A DNA stretch of 64,000 bases from Oscillospiraceae bacterium (GCA_910574995.1 CAJTCS010000001.1:62001-126000), one strand, 5' to 3'; positions 16,084 through 25,485 are shown, counted from the first letter of the stretch. Numbers and translations: made by a program. Notes: a model not told the origin generated them from the sequence alone.

Positions 16084-16602
16084 TAGCCTGAGAGGGATGT
16101 CCTGCATGGGGCACCCCTCTCTTTTTGCCTGTAATGGCTCTATAAGGCATTCTAATCTTTTAGCGTCTCGCTTATGTCCGGGGCACGCAAACACCTTGTA
16201 GGCCTTGCTAGAGGCCTCTACGGCGATTCCTGAGTGATTGTTGGAAAGCATGGGTTGAGCGCAGATAGCAAAAGACGGGGCGCATTTGAAATGCGAACAA
16301 TGATAATCTTTTACCAGTATCGATTTGGAATCGAAGTATTTTCCCCCACTTGCGGGGGAAGGGTTGTGATTTGAAGTCTCAGCCTTTCGGAATCCAGTTT
16401 CCGAAAGCGGCGGGGGCTCAGTCCAAATCTGGGCCCAGTGAAGCGGCGGGAAAAACGCCCCCAATAGGAGCAAAACGAAGCGAAATGGCTTTTTTCAAAA
16501 ATTATCTCATGCAAATAAGACATGGGCCTCTTTTGCCCCGTAATGGGCCCCGGGGTCGTGTAGTGCCTACGACCGGGGGGACTCCCTCTCCCGCCACTTG
16601 CG
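16084..16602. other. 519-base stretch without a credible gene
   Basis: No frame gives a protein with a good start and composition. A short GC palindrome-like motif (16344-16359, CCCCCACTTGCGGGGG) resembles one at 16937-16952. A further inverted repeat, GGTCGT/ACGACC, lies around 16554-16574. The stretch looks like degraded mobile DNA. Confidence 0.5.
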
Positions 16603-16908
16603 CTACAGGCCCAGCTGGGCCTCAAACCACTGCTTATCCATCCACAGCAGCCTAAGCTCTCCCCCTGGCGCGGTCTCCGGCATCTCCCACAGCGCTGTCA
16701 GCGTGTAGCCGCGCTGGGAGAGTTTCTGCTGAATGTCTGCCAGCAGCACATCATCCCCCGCCTCGGGGTTGTGCCAGACGGTCACCTCCTCATTAAAATC
16801 TTCCCCGGCGGCACTGTGATTATCTATCCACAACCGCCGCTTTACATGGTCTACAGGGGCCATGATTTTCTCTATTGCTTTCTCCCGATTTTTGTATGCG
16901 CAATTCAT
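16603..16908 (-). CDS. Hypothetical accessory protein, 101 residues
   Basis: Starts at the ATG preceded by GGAGGA, not at an in-frame codon 11 residues upstream. It shows HVKRRLWIDNHSAAGEDFNEEVTVWHN and a C-terminal WEMPETAPGGELRLLWMDKQWFEAQLGL, no family recognised. It is a soluble, acidic, Trp-rich protein. Likely an accessory gene of the mobile segment with unknown role. Confidence 0.5.
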   Translation of the reverse strand: MNCAYKNREKAIEKIMAPVDHVKRRLWIDNHSAAGEDFNEEVTVWHNPEAGDDVLLADIQQKLSQRGYTLTALWEMPETAPGGELRLLWMDKQWFEAQLGL

Positions 16909-16936
16909 GAAAATCCTCCATTTTTGTATTTTCCCC

Positions 16937-16952
16937 CACAAGTGGGGGAGTG
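16937..16952. repeat. Short GC palindrome
   Basis: CCCCCAC and GTGGGGG separated by two bases form a near-perfect palindrome. A related copy lies at 16344-16359, and both are preceded by the same GTATTTT. Confidence 0.4.
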
Positions 16953-16976
16953 CCGAAAAGCCCGTAGTTTCTAGGT

Positions 16977-17066
16977 GTGTGCCGGTGCGTGCCAGGTTTT
17001 ACCGGTACCCTCTACGCGAAGGGCGATTTTTTTACCACTGGTAAAAGTCGGCACACGTCGGCACAC
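16977..17066. repeat. Nested inverted and direct repeats beside the primase remnant
   Basis: GTGTGCCG (16977-16984) pairs with either of two tandem copies of CGGCACAC (17049-17056, 17059-17066, ten-base period). Inside lies TTTTACC (17030-17036) with GGTAAAA (17040-17046). The position next to a replication-primase fragment suggests a former replication or regulatory site, but this is inference. Confidence 0.4.
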
Positions 17067-17075
17067 ACCCCGGAA

Positions 17076-17408
17076 TTACTCTAATTCTTTAAAATCTTTT
17101 ATGATAAGCCTATATCCGCAAACCATAGCTATAGGGTGGGCCGTCCTGTCAGCCCCTTGTGGGCGCTTTCGCTTGACGGTAGCAAAGCCCTCAAGCCCCC
17201 GCTTGAAGTTCGTCATACTCTCATACTGCTGGCCGTTCTGCTGGCACCAGTCCTGGTAGGCGCTGTAGACCGCCGTTGTGGTTGCCTCTGCGCGCGGGTC
17301 GGCCTCTAGGCATTCCTCCACAAAGCGTGTGAGCTTGTCGCTGTCGTGGCGGTACTCGGCGGTGGCATCAAGCACAGCCTCCGGCGGCTCAAAGCCCGTC
17401 TCTTGCAT
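17076..17408 (-). pseudogene. Remnant of a P4/D5-type phage primase-helicase (C-terminus)
   Basis: The 110 residues match the extreme C-terminal domain of phage/plasmid D5-like primases (FVEECLEADP, VYSAYQDWCQQNGQ, FKRGLEGFATVKRKRP, GYRLI). The ATPase and primase parts, several hundred residues, are missing. There is no proper start or ribosome site at its 5' end, and a plus-strand reading begins at the same point. It is therefore a deletion remnant, not a working gene. Confidence 0.7.
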
Positions 17409-17526
17409 TTCTGCTAATGAGGAACAGACCCGATACCTATTTAACGAGCGGATCGTGCCGATTTTGCGTGGCCTGTTAGATAGTTATGTTGACATGAATA
17501 GGAGGGTTCATAGTGCCCAGCATTAA
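17407..17526 (+). pseudogene. Short ORF ahead of the integrase, possibly truncated
   Basis: About 35 residues after the junction look protein-like (EEQTRYLFNERIVPILRGLLDSYVDMNRR) and end 14 bases inside the integrase gene, as coupled genes do. No ATG/GTG/TTG start is seen in frame at a sensible place, and upstream it runs into the antisense of the primase remnant. It may be the 3' end of a gene cut by the same deletion. Confidence 0.3.
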
Positions 17527-18715
17527 GGAAATGACAACCAAAGACGGCAGGCTGTTCTACAAAATCCGGGTGAGCCGGGGCCGGGAAAAGGGCTATCTCT
17601 CCACCCGCTGGTACCCGCCCGAGGGGTGGAGCCGGAAAGCCATAGAGCGGGAGCTGCACAAGCAAGCGGCAGAGTTTGAGCGCAAAGCCCAGGCCGGGGA
17701 GGTAATCAGCCGGGAGGAGCAGGCGGAAATAGACCGCCAGCGGGCCATAGAGGCGGCGAAGATAAAGACCCTCAGGCAGTACGGGGAGGGGGTCTTTATG
17801 CCCACAAAGGCCGTTACCATGAGCGAGAATGGCCGCAGCACCTACCAGGGCATACTTGACCGCTGGATATACCCGGCGCTGGGTGAGCTGAAGCTGCCTG
17901 AGATTACCCCGGCTGAAATCAGCGCTTTACTGCTCTCGATGCAAGCGGCGGGCAAGGCCCAGGGCACTTGTGTTAAGGCGTACACAGTGCTCAAGTCCAT
18001 TTTCAAAATGGCTTACCTTTCAGACCTTATCGACCGTGACCCTATGGACAAGGTAGAGCGTCCTAAGCCCCGGAAAGACGAACTAAAAAAGCCCGCCGAA
18101 GCGGAAAGCTACACGGCGGGAGAGTTGAAGTATATTCTTGACTGTCTGCAAAATGAGCCATTGAAGTGGCAAGCATTTATGTCGCTGCTCATTGACACCG
18201 GCCTACGGCGCGGCGAAGCTTGCGGGCTAAAGTGGGAGTATGTTGACCTGGACGCAAGGAAGATTACTGTAGCTGGAAATCTATGCTATACCCCAGCGAA
18301 AGGGGTCTACCTGGACACGCCCAAGAGCGGCAAGAGCCGCACGGTGGATATAGCGCCTGGGGTTGTGGCGCTCCTGCGGCAGCTCAGGCAGGAGCAAGCC
18401 GCAAGCGGATTGTCACCTTTTGTTTTCAGTCAGGAGGGCAGCCCTGCGCCCATGCACCCTCAGAGCCCCACCCGGTACATGAAAAAGTTTGCGGCGCGGT
18501 ATGGTGTGGCTGACCTTCATCCCCACAAGCTCAGGCACAGCTTTGCAAGCGTGGCAATCACCAACGGCGCGGACGTTGCCTCAGTGAGCGAGAAGCTGGG
18601 CCACGCGGACAAGTCCACGACCTTGAGAATGTACACCCACGCCGATGAGGAAAGTGTCAGGCGGGCGGGGGATATTTTCCGGCAGGCCCTGGAAGCGGCA
18701 GGGAACGGGGGATAA
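17513..18715 (+). CDS. Tyrosine recombinase (integrase) of unit A
   Basis: A 400-residue site-specific recombinase of the phage/ICE type. It has an N-terminal arm-binding domain (about 1-60), a SAM-like core-binding domain (about 80-170) and a catalytic domain with R in TGLRRGEACGL (about 229), HKLRHSFAS (about 338), LGHADKS (about 361) and the nucleophile Y in RMYTHAD (about 373). The GTG start follows AGGAGG. It lies about 150 bases from a 45-base copy of the tRNA-Thr 3' end, the usual position for an integrase using that site. All catalytic residues are intact. Confidence 0.92.
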   Translation: MPSIKEMTTKDGRLFYKIRVSRGREKGYLSTRWYPPEGWSRKAIERELHKQAAEFERKAQAGEVISREEQAEIDRQRAIEAAKIKTLRQYGEGVFMPTKAVTMSENGRSTYQGILDRWIYPALGELKLPEITPAEISALLLSMQAAGKAQGTCVKAYTVLKSIFKMAYLSDLIDRDPMDKVERPKPRKDELKKPAEAESYTAGELKYILDCLQNEPLKWQAFMSLLIDTGLRRGEACGLKWEYVDLDARKITVAGNLCYTPAKGVYLDTPKSGKSRTVDIAPGVVALLRQLRQEQAASGLSPFVFSQEGSPAPMHPQSPTRYMKKFAARYGVADLHPHKLRHSFASVAITNGADVASVSEKLGHADKSTTLRMYTHADEESVRRAGDIFRQALEAAGNGG

Positions 18716-18720
18716 AAGAA

Positions 18721-18750
18721 AAAAGGCCGGGGGCAAATCCCTGGCCTTTT
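18721..18750 (+). terminator. Terminator after the unit A integrase
   Basis: AAAAGGCC plus a G-run (18721-18733) pairs with CCCTGGCCTTTT (18739-18750), five-base loop, followed by CTTTG. Confidence 0.75.
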
Positions 18751-18830
18751 CTTTGTGGTAAAGTATTCGATATTTTGAGGGCGTATGTCCTTTTGGCGTA
18801 AGGTCAGATACAGTGATAAAAAAGAAAAAT

Positions 18831-18856
18831 CCCTAGAAACCTTACAGTTTCTAGGG
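18831..18856. terminator. Hairpin flanking the left tRNA-Thr repeat
   Basis: CCCTAGAAAC (18831-18840) pairs perfectly with GTTTCTAGGG (18847-18856), 8 bases before the attachment repeat. On the minus strand it is followed by an A/T-rich tract (ATTTTTCTTTTTT). It would end transcription leaving the tRNA copy, like the hairpin at 29161-29195. Confidence 0.5.
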
Positions 18857-18863
18857 GAAATCC

Positions 18864-18908
18864 TGGAGCTGCTATCCAGATTCGAACTGGAGACCTCATC
18901 CTTACCAA
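18864..18908 (-). repeat. Left attachment site: 45-bp copy of the tRNA-Thr 3' end
   Basis: This 45-base block is identical to 29197-29241, the 3' part of tRNA-Thr including CCA. The rest of the tRNA is absent, so it cannot be a functional tRNA. Integration by a tyrosine recombinase into a tRNA 3' end typically leaves such a duplicate at the far end of the element. It therefore marks the left end of unit B and the right end of unit A. Confidence 0.85.
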
Positions 18909-19021
18909 CACACTGGGATGTGTCCAAGTAGTGCTATCCGGCACTGTTTGGGCGTTTTTAGTGCCCGCATGTGTGGTCTATAACGGTATTCCACCCACTG
19001 TTTCCACACAGTTTTTCCGCG

Positions 19022-19042
19022 TGTGGGTCATGGTGTGGGTCA
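19022..19042 (+). repeat. Paired TGTGGGTCA motif near the left end of unit B
   Basis: Two copies of TGTGGGTCA (19022-19030, 19034-19042) in direct orientation, 12-base period. The same pair with the same period lies at 29108-29128 near the right end, and a single copy at 29034-29042. These may be integrase arm-binding sites. Confidence 0.55.
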
Positions 19043-19096
19043 AGAACCAAAACTCAAAGCAAAGGCACGGGCATAAAGACATAGAACCGCCCTCAA

Positions 19097-19119
19097 AATT
19101 TGCGCCGCTAAACAAAGAA
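19097..19119 (+). repeat. Left 23-bp direct repeat flanking the Pho module
   Basis: 22 of 23 bases match 25580-25602 in the same orientation; the core is GCTAAACAAAGAA. The pair encloses exactly the phoR-to-pstS gene block and its promoter, and nothing else. Confidence 0.65.
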
Positions 19120-19135
19120 AAGCTGTTTTTCACGC

Positions 19136-20782
19136 TCAAAACACAACCGAAACCAAAGTCCCCTCCCCGACCCTGCTGGACAGCCTGACTTCCGCCCCAT
19201 GAATCCCCGCAATATGCTTCACAATGGACAGCCCCAGCCCTGTGCCCCCCGAGGCCTTTGACCGGCTCTTATCCACCCGGAAGAACCGCTGGAACACCCG
19301 CGCCTGATACTCCTTTGGGATGCCGATGCCGGTATCCTTTACAGTCAGCACAGTGCTGTTTCCCTCTTTTTTGACGCTTACCTCCACGCTGCCACTGTTC
19401 ACATTGTACTTGATGGCGTTGTCGCATAGATTATAGACCATCTCATAGAGATACCCCGGCACCCCCATGACGCTGGCCGGCCCCCCGCTGACAGACAGAG
19501 CAACATGATTCTCCTTTGCCCTGCTTTCTAACGCCGTGACCGCCGCCCGGGCCGTCTCGTACAGGTCGACCGGCTCCATACCGGCGGGCGCTCCCTCGTC
19601 CAGCCGGGACAGGTGGATGATATCCTCCACCAGGGACATCATACGGGCCGACTCGGTGCGGATGAGATGGATGAACTCCGGCGCGTCATCAGGCTTTACC
19701 GTGCCGTCCTCCAGCATCTCCGCGCTGCCGGTGATGACCTGCAGGGGCGTTTTCAACTCGTGGGACACATTCGCGGCAAACTCCCGGCGCATCCGCTCGG
19801 CCTCCGCCTGTTCGGTCACATCGAAAGCCAGCAGGACCGTTCCTGCGGGCGCTCCGTCAGTTTGAATACAGCTCAGGTCAAGCTGATATTCCCGGCCGTC
19901 CCGCTCCATTCTGAGTTCGCTGCGCCCCTGCCCCGCCGCTTCTTCCAGCGCCGCGCTTGTGGCATGGCTGTGGTCGACGAGCAGGAAGTCCTGCCCCAGG
20001 CAGGAGCTGTCCGTATGGAAGATAGCCTTTGCCGCCGGATTAATGCTGACGATTTTACCGTCCCTGTCCAGCAGGACCAGCCCCTCGTTCATATGGGAGG
20101 TTATCTGCACGAACTCATCGGCCCGCTTTTTCAGGCTCTGCATCTGCTCCGAAATCTGCAGCCGCTGGCGGTGTATCTTTTTGAGCAGCGGGGCCAGCTC
20201 CTCGTAGGCGTCGTTTTCCAGAGGGTGGTCCAGGTCCAGCCGGTTCAGCGGCCTGACAATGCGCTTTGCAAGCCGGTGGGCCAGCAGAGCTGAAAACACC
20301 ACGGCCAGCAGGCCCACCACCGTCATGGGTTGGAGCATAGCCATTACCAGCGTGAACACGGTAGCCCGGCTGACGGAGATTCTCAGCACCGTGCCGTCAC
20401 TGAGCCTGCGGGCCCGGTAGAAGGTCTCCTCGGTCATGGTGCCGGAGAAGCGGGAGCTCTCGCCCTCGCCGCCCAGAAGCGCCTCCTGTATTTCCTCCCG
20501 GTCCCCGTGATTGCCCAGCTTCCGATAATCCTCAGCCGTGTCGAAAAGCACCGTCCCGTCCGGGGAGACCCATGTCAGGCGGTAGCTTTTGCTGTCTATC
20601 CCCTCAAGGTAGCCCATTCCGCCTTTCTCGACCCCCTGGGCCGCAAGGTACAGCTCGTCCGAAAGCTGGCCTTCCTCGATATCCCTGTAATACTGGTACA
20701 GGCAGCCCATCACAATGATGATGTTTGCCAGCAGCACCGCCGCCGACACTGCTAAAATGGAATGAAAAATACGCTTAGTCAT
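19136..20782 (-). CDS. phoR: PhoR-type sensor histidine kinase
   Basis: Membrane sensor of the phosphate-starvation system, partner of the adjacent response regulator. The 548 residues hold two transmembrane segments (about 5-28 and 150-170) bracketing an extracytoplasmic domain. A HAMP-like linker and a PAS domain (about 225-330) follow. Then come HisKA with phospho-acceptor His in FAANVSHELKTPLQ (about 340), the N box NLCDNAIKYN, G1 DTGIGIP, the F box FQRFFRVDKSRS and G2 GGTGLGLSIVKH. It overlaps phoB by 4 bases. All catalytic boxes are intact. Confidence 0.93.
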   Translation of the reverse strand: MTKRIFHSILAVSAAVLLANIIIVMGCLYQYYRDIEEGQLSDELYLAAQGVEKGGMGYLEGIDSKSYRLTWVSPDGTVLFDTAEDYRKLGNHGDREEIQEALLGGEGESSRFSGTMTEETFYRARRLSDGTVLRISVSRATVFTLVMAMLQPMTVVGLLAVVFSALLAHRLAKRIVRPLNRLDLDHPLENDAYEELAPLLKKIHRQRLQISEQMQSLKKRADEFVQITSHMNEGLVLLDRDGKIVSINPAAKAIFHTDSSCLGQDFLLVDHSHATSAALEEAAGQGRSELRMERDGREYQLDLSCIQTDGAPAGTVLLAFDVTEQAEAERMRREFAANVSHELKTPLQVITGSAEMLEDGTVKPDDAPEFIHLIRTESARMMSLVEDIIHLSRLDEGAPAGMEPVDLYETARAAVTALESRAKENHVALSVSGGPASVMGVPGYLYEMVYNLCDNAIKYNVNSGSVEVSVKKEGNSTVLTVKDTGIGIPKEYQARVFQRFFRVDKSRSKASGGTGLGLSIVKHIAGIHGAEVRLSSRVGEGTLVSVVF

Positions 20783-21450
20783 TCTGAGGCCTCCAGCCGA
20801 TAACCAACGCTTCTCACGGTCTTTATCATGGAGCCAGATTTTCCCAGCTTCTGCCGCAGGGTCTTGATGTGCATGTCAACCGTCCGGGTCTCCCCGGCGT
20901 ACTCCACGTCCCAGACCTGTGTGAGGAGCTGCTCCCGGGTGAACACCATCCCGGGTCGGGACAAAAACAGTCTCAGCAGCTCGAACTCCTTATAGGTCAG
21001 GTCCACCCGCCCGCCGTCCGCCGTTACGGTGCGCTCCCCGGTATTCATCCGAAGGCCGCCCGCCTCAATGATGTTTTCCTCTTTAGGGGCACAGCGGCGC
21101 AGCACGGCCTTCACTCTCGACACCATCTCCGTCATGCCAAAGGGCTTTGCGATGTAGTCGTCCGCGCCAATATCAAGGCCCGTGACCTTGTCGTATTCCG
21201 TGCCCTTCGCTGTCGCCATGATGACCGGTATCCCAGCGGTGGCGGTATAGGCGCGGAGCCTTTTCAGGATGGAGAGCCCGTCCTCCCCGGGCAGCATGAT
21301 GTCCAGGAGGATAAGCTGGGGCGGCTCGTTCCGGATGGCCTCAAACAGGCCGTCGCTGTCGGGAAAGCCCCTGACCTCAAACCCGGCGGCTGTAAGGGCA
21401 TAGCTCATCAGCCCCCTTATGCCGTCGTCGTCTTCCACACAGTATATCAT
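20779..21450 (-). CDS. phoB: PhoB/PhoP-type response regulator
   Basis: An OmpR-class regulator of 223 residues. The receiver domain has the acidic pair in VEDDDG and phospho-acceptor Asp in LLDIMLPGEDG (about residue 51), the conserved T/S region MATAKG and Lys in IAKPFG. The C-terminal winged-helix domain shows TYKEFELLRLFLSRPGMVF and RTVDMHIKTLRQKLG. It is encoded between phoU and phoR and would activate the pst promoter through the repeats at 25532-25571. Confidence 0.93.
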   Translation of the reverse strand: MIYCVEDDDGIRGLMSYALTAAGFEVRGFPDSDGLFEAIRNEPPQLILLDIMLPGEDGLSILKRLRAYTATAGIPVIMATAKGTEYDKVTGLDIGADDYIAKPFGMTEMVSRVKAVLRRCAPKEENIIEAGGLRMNTGERTVTADGGRVDLTYKEFELLRLFLSRPGMVFTREQLLTQVWDVEYAGETRTVDMHIKTLRQKLGKSGSMIKTVRSVGYRLEASE

Positions 21451-21472
21451 AACACTCCCCTCCTTTGCCGCT

Positions 21473-22159
21473 CTATTGTACCATATCCTTTTTCTCTTCG
21501 CAAGCCGGGTCCAGGGCCTTCTCTCCTGTCACGGAGAATATCACCCACTGGGCAATGTTCACCGCGTGGTCGCCGATGCGCTCCAGGTACTTGTCTATCA
21601 TCATCAGGTCCAGGGCGTATTCACCCTCCGAGGGCTCCCGGGCGATCCGCTTGATCAGCGAGCGCCTGACCCGCCTGAAGTAGTCGTCCAGCAGGTCGTC
21701 GCCGGCAATGACCGACGCCGCCAGGGCCGTGTCCCTTGACACATAGGCGTCTACGCTGTCGGTCACCATTTTCACAGCCGAGCGGGTCATCTCGTGGATA
21801 TGCTCCAGGCGCTCCGGGGCGTGGCCCCCGTCTATCAGGATAAGGACTATCTCGGCAATATCCTCGGCCTGGTCGCCGATGCGCTCCATGTCGGTTATGA
21901 TCTTCAGCGCGGCGGATATCTGCCTTAAATCCCTTGCCACCGGCTGCTGCTGGAGCAGGAGCTTCAGGCACAGGCTCTCTATGTCCCGCTCCATCTGGTC
22001 CGTTTCGGCGGCGATGGCGGCAACCTTCTCCGCGTGCTCCCGGCTCCCCTCGTCCAGGGCTCTTGAGGCCAGGGAGATGGCCTCCTCACAGAGGGCTCCC
22101 ATCTGTATCAGCTCCCTGTTCATCAGGGCAAGCTGCTCATCGAACCGGTTCCTCATCAT
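21473..22159 (-). CDS. phoU: PhoU phosphate-signalling protein
   Basis: A 228-residue all-helical protein with two PhoU repeats ([16 protein letters not shown] and the [16 protein letters not shown] / [16 protein letters not shown] metal-binding motifs, one per repeat). It links PstB activity to PhoR and represses the system when phosphate is ample. GGGAGG precedes the start, and the start overlaps the pstB stop by 4 bases. Confidence 0.95.
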   Translation of the reverse strand: MMRNRFDEQLALMNRELIQMGALCEEAISLASRALDEGSREHAEKVAAIAAETDQMERDIESLCLKLLLQQQPVARDLRQISAALKIITDMERIGDQAEDIAEIVLILIDGGHAPERLEHIHEMTRSAVKMVTDSVDAYVSRDTALAASVIAGDDLLDDYFRRVRRSLIKRIAREPSEGEYALDLMMIDKYLERIGDHAVNIAQWVIFSVTGEKALDPACEEKKDMVQ

Positions 22160-22911
22160 CCAAACCTCCCGGTAATGTAATCCTCGGTCTTTTTCTGCTC
22201 CGGCTGGGAGAAGATCCGCTGGGTCTCCCCGAACTCAATCAGCTCCCCCAGCAGGAAGAACGCCGTGTAGTCCGAGACCCGCACCGCCTGCTGCATATTG
22301 TGGGTCACCATGACGATGGTATACTTCTCCTTGAGCTGCAACGCCAGCTCCTCTATCTTCCCGGTGGAGATGGGGTCCAGGGCGCTGGTGGGCTCGTCCA
22401 TGAGCAGCACCTTCGGCTCCACAGCCAGGGCCCGGGCGATGCACAGCCTCTGCTGCTGCCCGCCGGAGAGGCCCAGGGCGTTCTTTTTGAGCCTATCCTT
22501 CACCTCGTCCCAGATGGCCGCGCCCCGGAGGGACCGCTCCACGATATCGTCCAGCTTTGCCCGGCTTTTGACCCCGTGGGTGCGGGGGCCGTAGGCGATG
22601 TTGTCGTAAATGCTCATGGGGAAAGGGTTGGGCTTCTGGAACACCATGCCGATCTCCCGGCGAAGTCCGTTTACATCCACGTCGGGCCCATAGATATTTT
22701 TGCCTCCATATCTCAGCTCGCCGGTTATCTTCACCCCGGGGACCAGGTCGTTCATGCGGTTCAGAGTCTTGAGAAATGTGGACTTTCCACAGCCCGAGGG
22801 GCCGATAAAGGCGGTGATGCTCTTTTCATAGATGGGTATGCCCACATTTTTCAGCGCCTGGGTGCTGCTATACCATAAACAAAGGTCTTTTGCGGTGATA
22901 ATTTCCTCCAT
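22156..22911 (-). CDS. pstB: Phosphate ABC transporter ATP-binding protein PstB
   Basis: A 251-residue ATPase energising phosphate import. It shows Walker [10 protein letters not shown] (about residue 40), the Q-loop [12 protein letters not shown], signature LSGGQQQRL, Walker [14 protein letters not shown] and the switch His in VTHNMQQA. The ATG with GGAGGG upstream was preferred to an in-frame start 16 codons earlier inside pstA. The gene begins 4 bases after pstA ends. Confidence 0.96.
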   Translation of the reverse strand: MEEIITAKDLCLWYSSTQALKNVGIPIYEKSITAFIGPSGCGKSTFLKTLNRMNDLVPGVKITGELRYGGKNIYGPDVDVNGLRREIGMVFQKPNPFPMSIYDNIAYGPRTHGVKSRAKLDDIVERSLRGAAIWDEVKDRLKKNALGLSGGQQQRLCIARALAVEPKVLLMDEPTSALDPISTGKIEELALQLKEKYTIVMVTHNMQQAVRVSDYTAFFLLGELIEFGETQRIFSQPEQKKTEDYITGRFG

Positions 22912-22915
22912 TGGC

Positions 22916-23749
22916 TCACGCCCTCCTTTTCTTGAAATACCAGCCTGCCAGGGCGGCACAGAGGTTGACCAGCAGGGTCAGTACCAGCAGAATGACCGCG
23001 ATGGCAAAGGCCGTTTCAAACTCGCCCCGGTCCTTGGCGTAGACGTACATGGCCACCGTCAGCGAGGCCCCGGAGCTCATGAGCCCGGTGAAGAAGCCGT
23101 TGAGCACATGGGCAAACCCCGCCGTGAACAGCAGTGCCGCCGACTCGCCCAGAATACGCCCCACGGACAGGATGCAGCCGGTTATCACGCCGTCCACACA
23201 CCCGGGCAGCACCACCGTGCGCACCACCCGCCACTTGCCCGCACCCAGGCCGAAGGCCCCCTCGCGGTAGCTTTGTGGGACAGTCTTCAGGCTCTCCTGG
23301 GCCGTGCGCATGACAGTGGGCAGGTTCATGATGACCAGGGTCAGGGTCCCAGCCAGCAGGGAGGTTCCGAAGGTCCCGGCAAAGAGCATCATGCCCACGA
23401 AGCCGTAGATGATGGAGGGTATGCCCGAGAGGGTCTCGGCGGCGTACTCGATGACGGACACCAGCCGTTTGCTGGCCGCGTATTCCGTCAGGTACACCGC
23501 CGCGCCCACCCCCAGGGGCAGCACAACGGCGAGGGCCGCTAAGATAAGATAGAGGGTATTGAGAATGTCCGGCAGGATGCCGATACGGTCGTTCAGTATG
23601 CTGGGGCTGGTGGAGAGCAGCTCCCAGGTGATGTTGGGCAGCCCCTTGCAGAGTACATAGATGATGATAAACAGCGCGAAGCCACAGGTTATGGCAACGG
23701 AGAGGGCCATAAGGCCACGCATGGCGAAGGAGTATGCGTTTCGTCTCAT
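22916..23749 (-). CDS. pstA: Phosphate ABC transporter permease PstA
   Basis: A 277-residue permease with six predicted membrane helices. The cytoplasmic EAA-like loop for ATPase coupling is around [22 protein letters not shown]. It pairs with PstC to form the membrane channel. A single base separates it from pstC, so it is in the same operon. Confidence 0.94.
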   Translation of the reverse strand: MRRNAYSFAMRGLMALSVAITCGFALFIIIYVLCKGLPNITWELLSTSPSILNDRIGILPDILNTLYLILAALAVVLPLGVGAAVYLTEYAASKRLVSVIEYAAETLSGIPSIIYGFVGMMLFAGTFGTSLLAGTLTLVIMNLPTVMRTAQESLKTVPQSYREGAFGLGAGKWRVVRTVVLPGCVDGVITGCILSVGRILGESAALLFTAGFAHVLNGFFTGLMSSGASLTVAMYVYAKDRGEFETAFAIAVILLVLTLLVNLCAALAGWYFKKRRA

Positions 23750-23750
23750 G

Positions 23751-24668
23751 TCAGCCCTCCTTGCTCCGCTTGAGGAAGAAGTTCAGCGCGGCGTTTATCA
23801 GCAGGATGAACAGGTACAGCACCAGGGCGATGGAAAACAGCGCCTGCCTTTGCAGGCTCCCCGGACTGGAGTAGGACATCTCGCTGGCAACAGCCGTGGT
23901 GAGAAAGCGCACGCTCCCGAAGAGGGAGGGCGTGTTGGGCACGTTGCCGGAGACCATCATCACGGCCATAGCCTCGCCGATGGCCCGGCCCACCCCCAGC
24001 ACCACTGCCGCCGCGATACCGCTTTTGGCGGCGGGAGCCGTTACCTTAAAGTATGTTTCTACAGGCGTGGCACCCAGGGCCAGGGAGGCCTCCTCATATT
24101 CGTGGGGAACAGCCTCAAGCGCTGTCACTGATACCTTTATAATAGAAGGCAGAATCATGACCGCCAGCACGATAATTGCCGCCAGCAGGCTTGCACCGTC
24201 TGGGACATGGAACACCGTTCGGATTCCCGGCACCAGAACCAGCATACCCACCAGGCCGTATACCACCGAGGGGATGCCCGCCAGCAGGCTGACCGCGCTC
24301 CCCACCACGGACTTCACTTTGGGTGGGGCCAGCTTCGCAAGGTACACTGCCGTGAAGAACCCCACCGGCACGCCGAACAGGATGGCCCCCGCCGTGCCGT
24401 ATACGCTGGTGAGGATGAAGGACAAAATGCCGAACTTGGGGTCCTGGGCGGTGGACTCCCAGGTGTCTCCCAGCAGGAAGTCGAACAGGCCGATCTCCCC
24501 AATGGCCGGTATGCCGGACAGTACCAGAAAGACGGTGATGAGCAGCACACAGCCTACGGTGACAAGGCCAAGCAGGAGGAACAGGCCGTGGAAGAAGCGC
24601 TCTGTAAGCTGCCGGTGGGTCCGGGGTCTCCGGCTAAGCTGTGCGCGGGAAGTCTGTATGTTTTCCAT
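23751..24668 (-). CDS. pstC: Phosphate ABC transporter permease PstC
   Basis: A 305-residue permease with six predicted helices. Its coupling loop is around TALEAVPHEYEEASLALGATPVET, and the family motif GVGRAIGEAMAVMMVSGN follows. The N-terminal ~30 residues are Arg-rich and cytoplasmic. It starts 10 bases after pstS. Confidence 0.94.
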   Translation of the reverse strand: MENIQTSRAQLSRRPRTHRQLTERFFHGLFLLLGLVTVGCVLLITVFLVLSGIPAIGEIGLFDFLLGDTWESTAQDPKFGILSFILTSVYGTAGAILFGVPVGFFTAVYLAKLAPPKVKSVVGSAVSLLAGIPSVVYGLVGMLVLVPGIRTVFHVPDGASLLAAIIVLAVMILPSIIKVSVTALEAVPHEYEEASLALGATPVETYFKVTAPAAKSGIAAAVVLGVGRAIGEAMAVMMVSGNVPNTPSLFGSVRFLTTAVASEMSYSSPGSLQRQALFSIALVLYLFILLINAALNFFLKRSKEG

Positions 24669-24678
24669 AGGGCGGCCC

Positions 24679-25485
24679 TCAGTTTGCCGGGACCGCGCCC
24701 GCGCCGGAAATCAGCGGGGCCGCGTCGGTGGAGGTGGCGAAGTCAAAGAAGGCTTGGGCCGTTTCGGAAAGCTTGGCATCGGTTTTCGTCACTAGGATAA
24801 AGGGGCGCTGGATGACATAGCTGCCGTCCTTCACGGTATCTTCTGTGGGAGTCACGCCGTTTACCCTAATGGCCCGGACGCTGTCCTTCACCGAGGCCAA
24901 AGAGGCGTAGCCGATGGCGTCCGGGTTCTGGGCCACGGCGGTTATCACGTCGCCGGTAGAGGTCAGCTCCTGGCGGTACTGGCATTTCTCCTCGGTGCCG
25001 GTGATGGATTCAAAGCCGTCCCGGGTGCCGCTGCCCGCCTCCCGGCCGATGAGCACCACGGGAGCATCATTGCCGCCCACATCCTTCCAGTTCTCGATCT
25101 CCCCGGTATAGAGCCTGGCGATAGTCTCCGTGTCCAGGTCTGTTACGGGATTCTCCGGGTTGACGATCACGGCGATGCCGTCATAGGCCAGCACCGTGGC
25201 GGTCAGGCCCTGGGCGGCTTCCTCCTCCTTCAGCTCCCGGCTGGAGAGGCCGATATCACAACGCCCCTCCATAACGGCCTGGATGCCCGAGCCGGAGCCG
25301 GTTGGGTTGTAGGTGAAGGCAGCGCCTTCATTCTGCTCCTGGAAGGATTCTCCCAGCGCGCCGATGACTTTCTCCATGGAGGTGGAGCCGTCCGTGGAGA
25401 CAGTCCCGGCGGTTTTCTGGGTGCAGCCGGTGAGGAGCACGGCGGCGGTCAGGGCCGCCAATGCAAGTGTGATGATTTTCTTCAT
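24679..25485 (-). CDS. pstS: Phosphate-binding lipoprotein PstS
   Basis: Periplasmic-type phosphate receptor anchored as a lipoprotein. The signal peptide ends at the lipobox LTGC (Cys 21). The mature part shows STDGSTSMEKVIGAL, GSGSGIQAV and REAGSGTRDGF, which supply the serine, threonine and arginine ligands for phosphate. It is 268 residues long and the first gene of the pst operon, preceded by phosphate-box-like repeats. Confidence 0.95.
   Translation of the reverse strand: MKKIITLALAALTAAVLLTGCTQKTAGTVSTDGSTSMEKVIGALGESFQEQNEGAAFTYNPTGSGSGIQAVMEGRCDIGLSSRELKEEEAAQGLTATVLAYDGIAVIVNPENPVTDLDTETIARLYTGEIENWKDVGGNDAPVVLIGREAGSGTRDGFESITGTEEKCQYRQELTSTGDVITAVAQNPDAIGYASLASVKDSVRAIRVNGVTPTEDTVKDGSYVIQRPFILVTKTDAKLSETAQAFFDFATSTDAAPLISGAGAVPAN

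Noticed and set aside
16311-16625. 104-codon minus-strand frame in the gene-free stretch
   Set aside because: No ribosome site, Arg/Pro/Ser-rich composition and no family resemblance.
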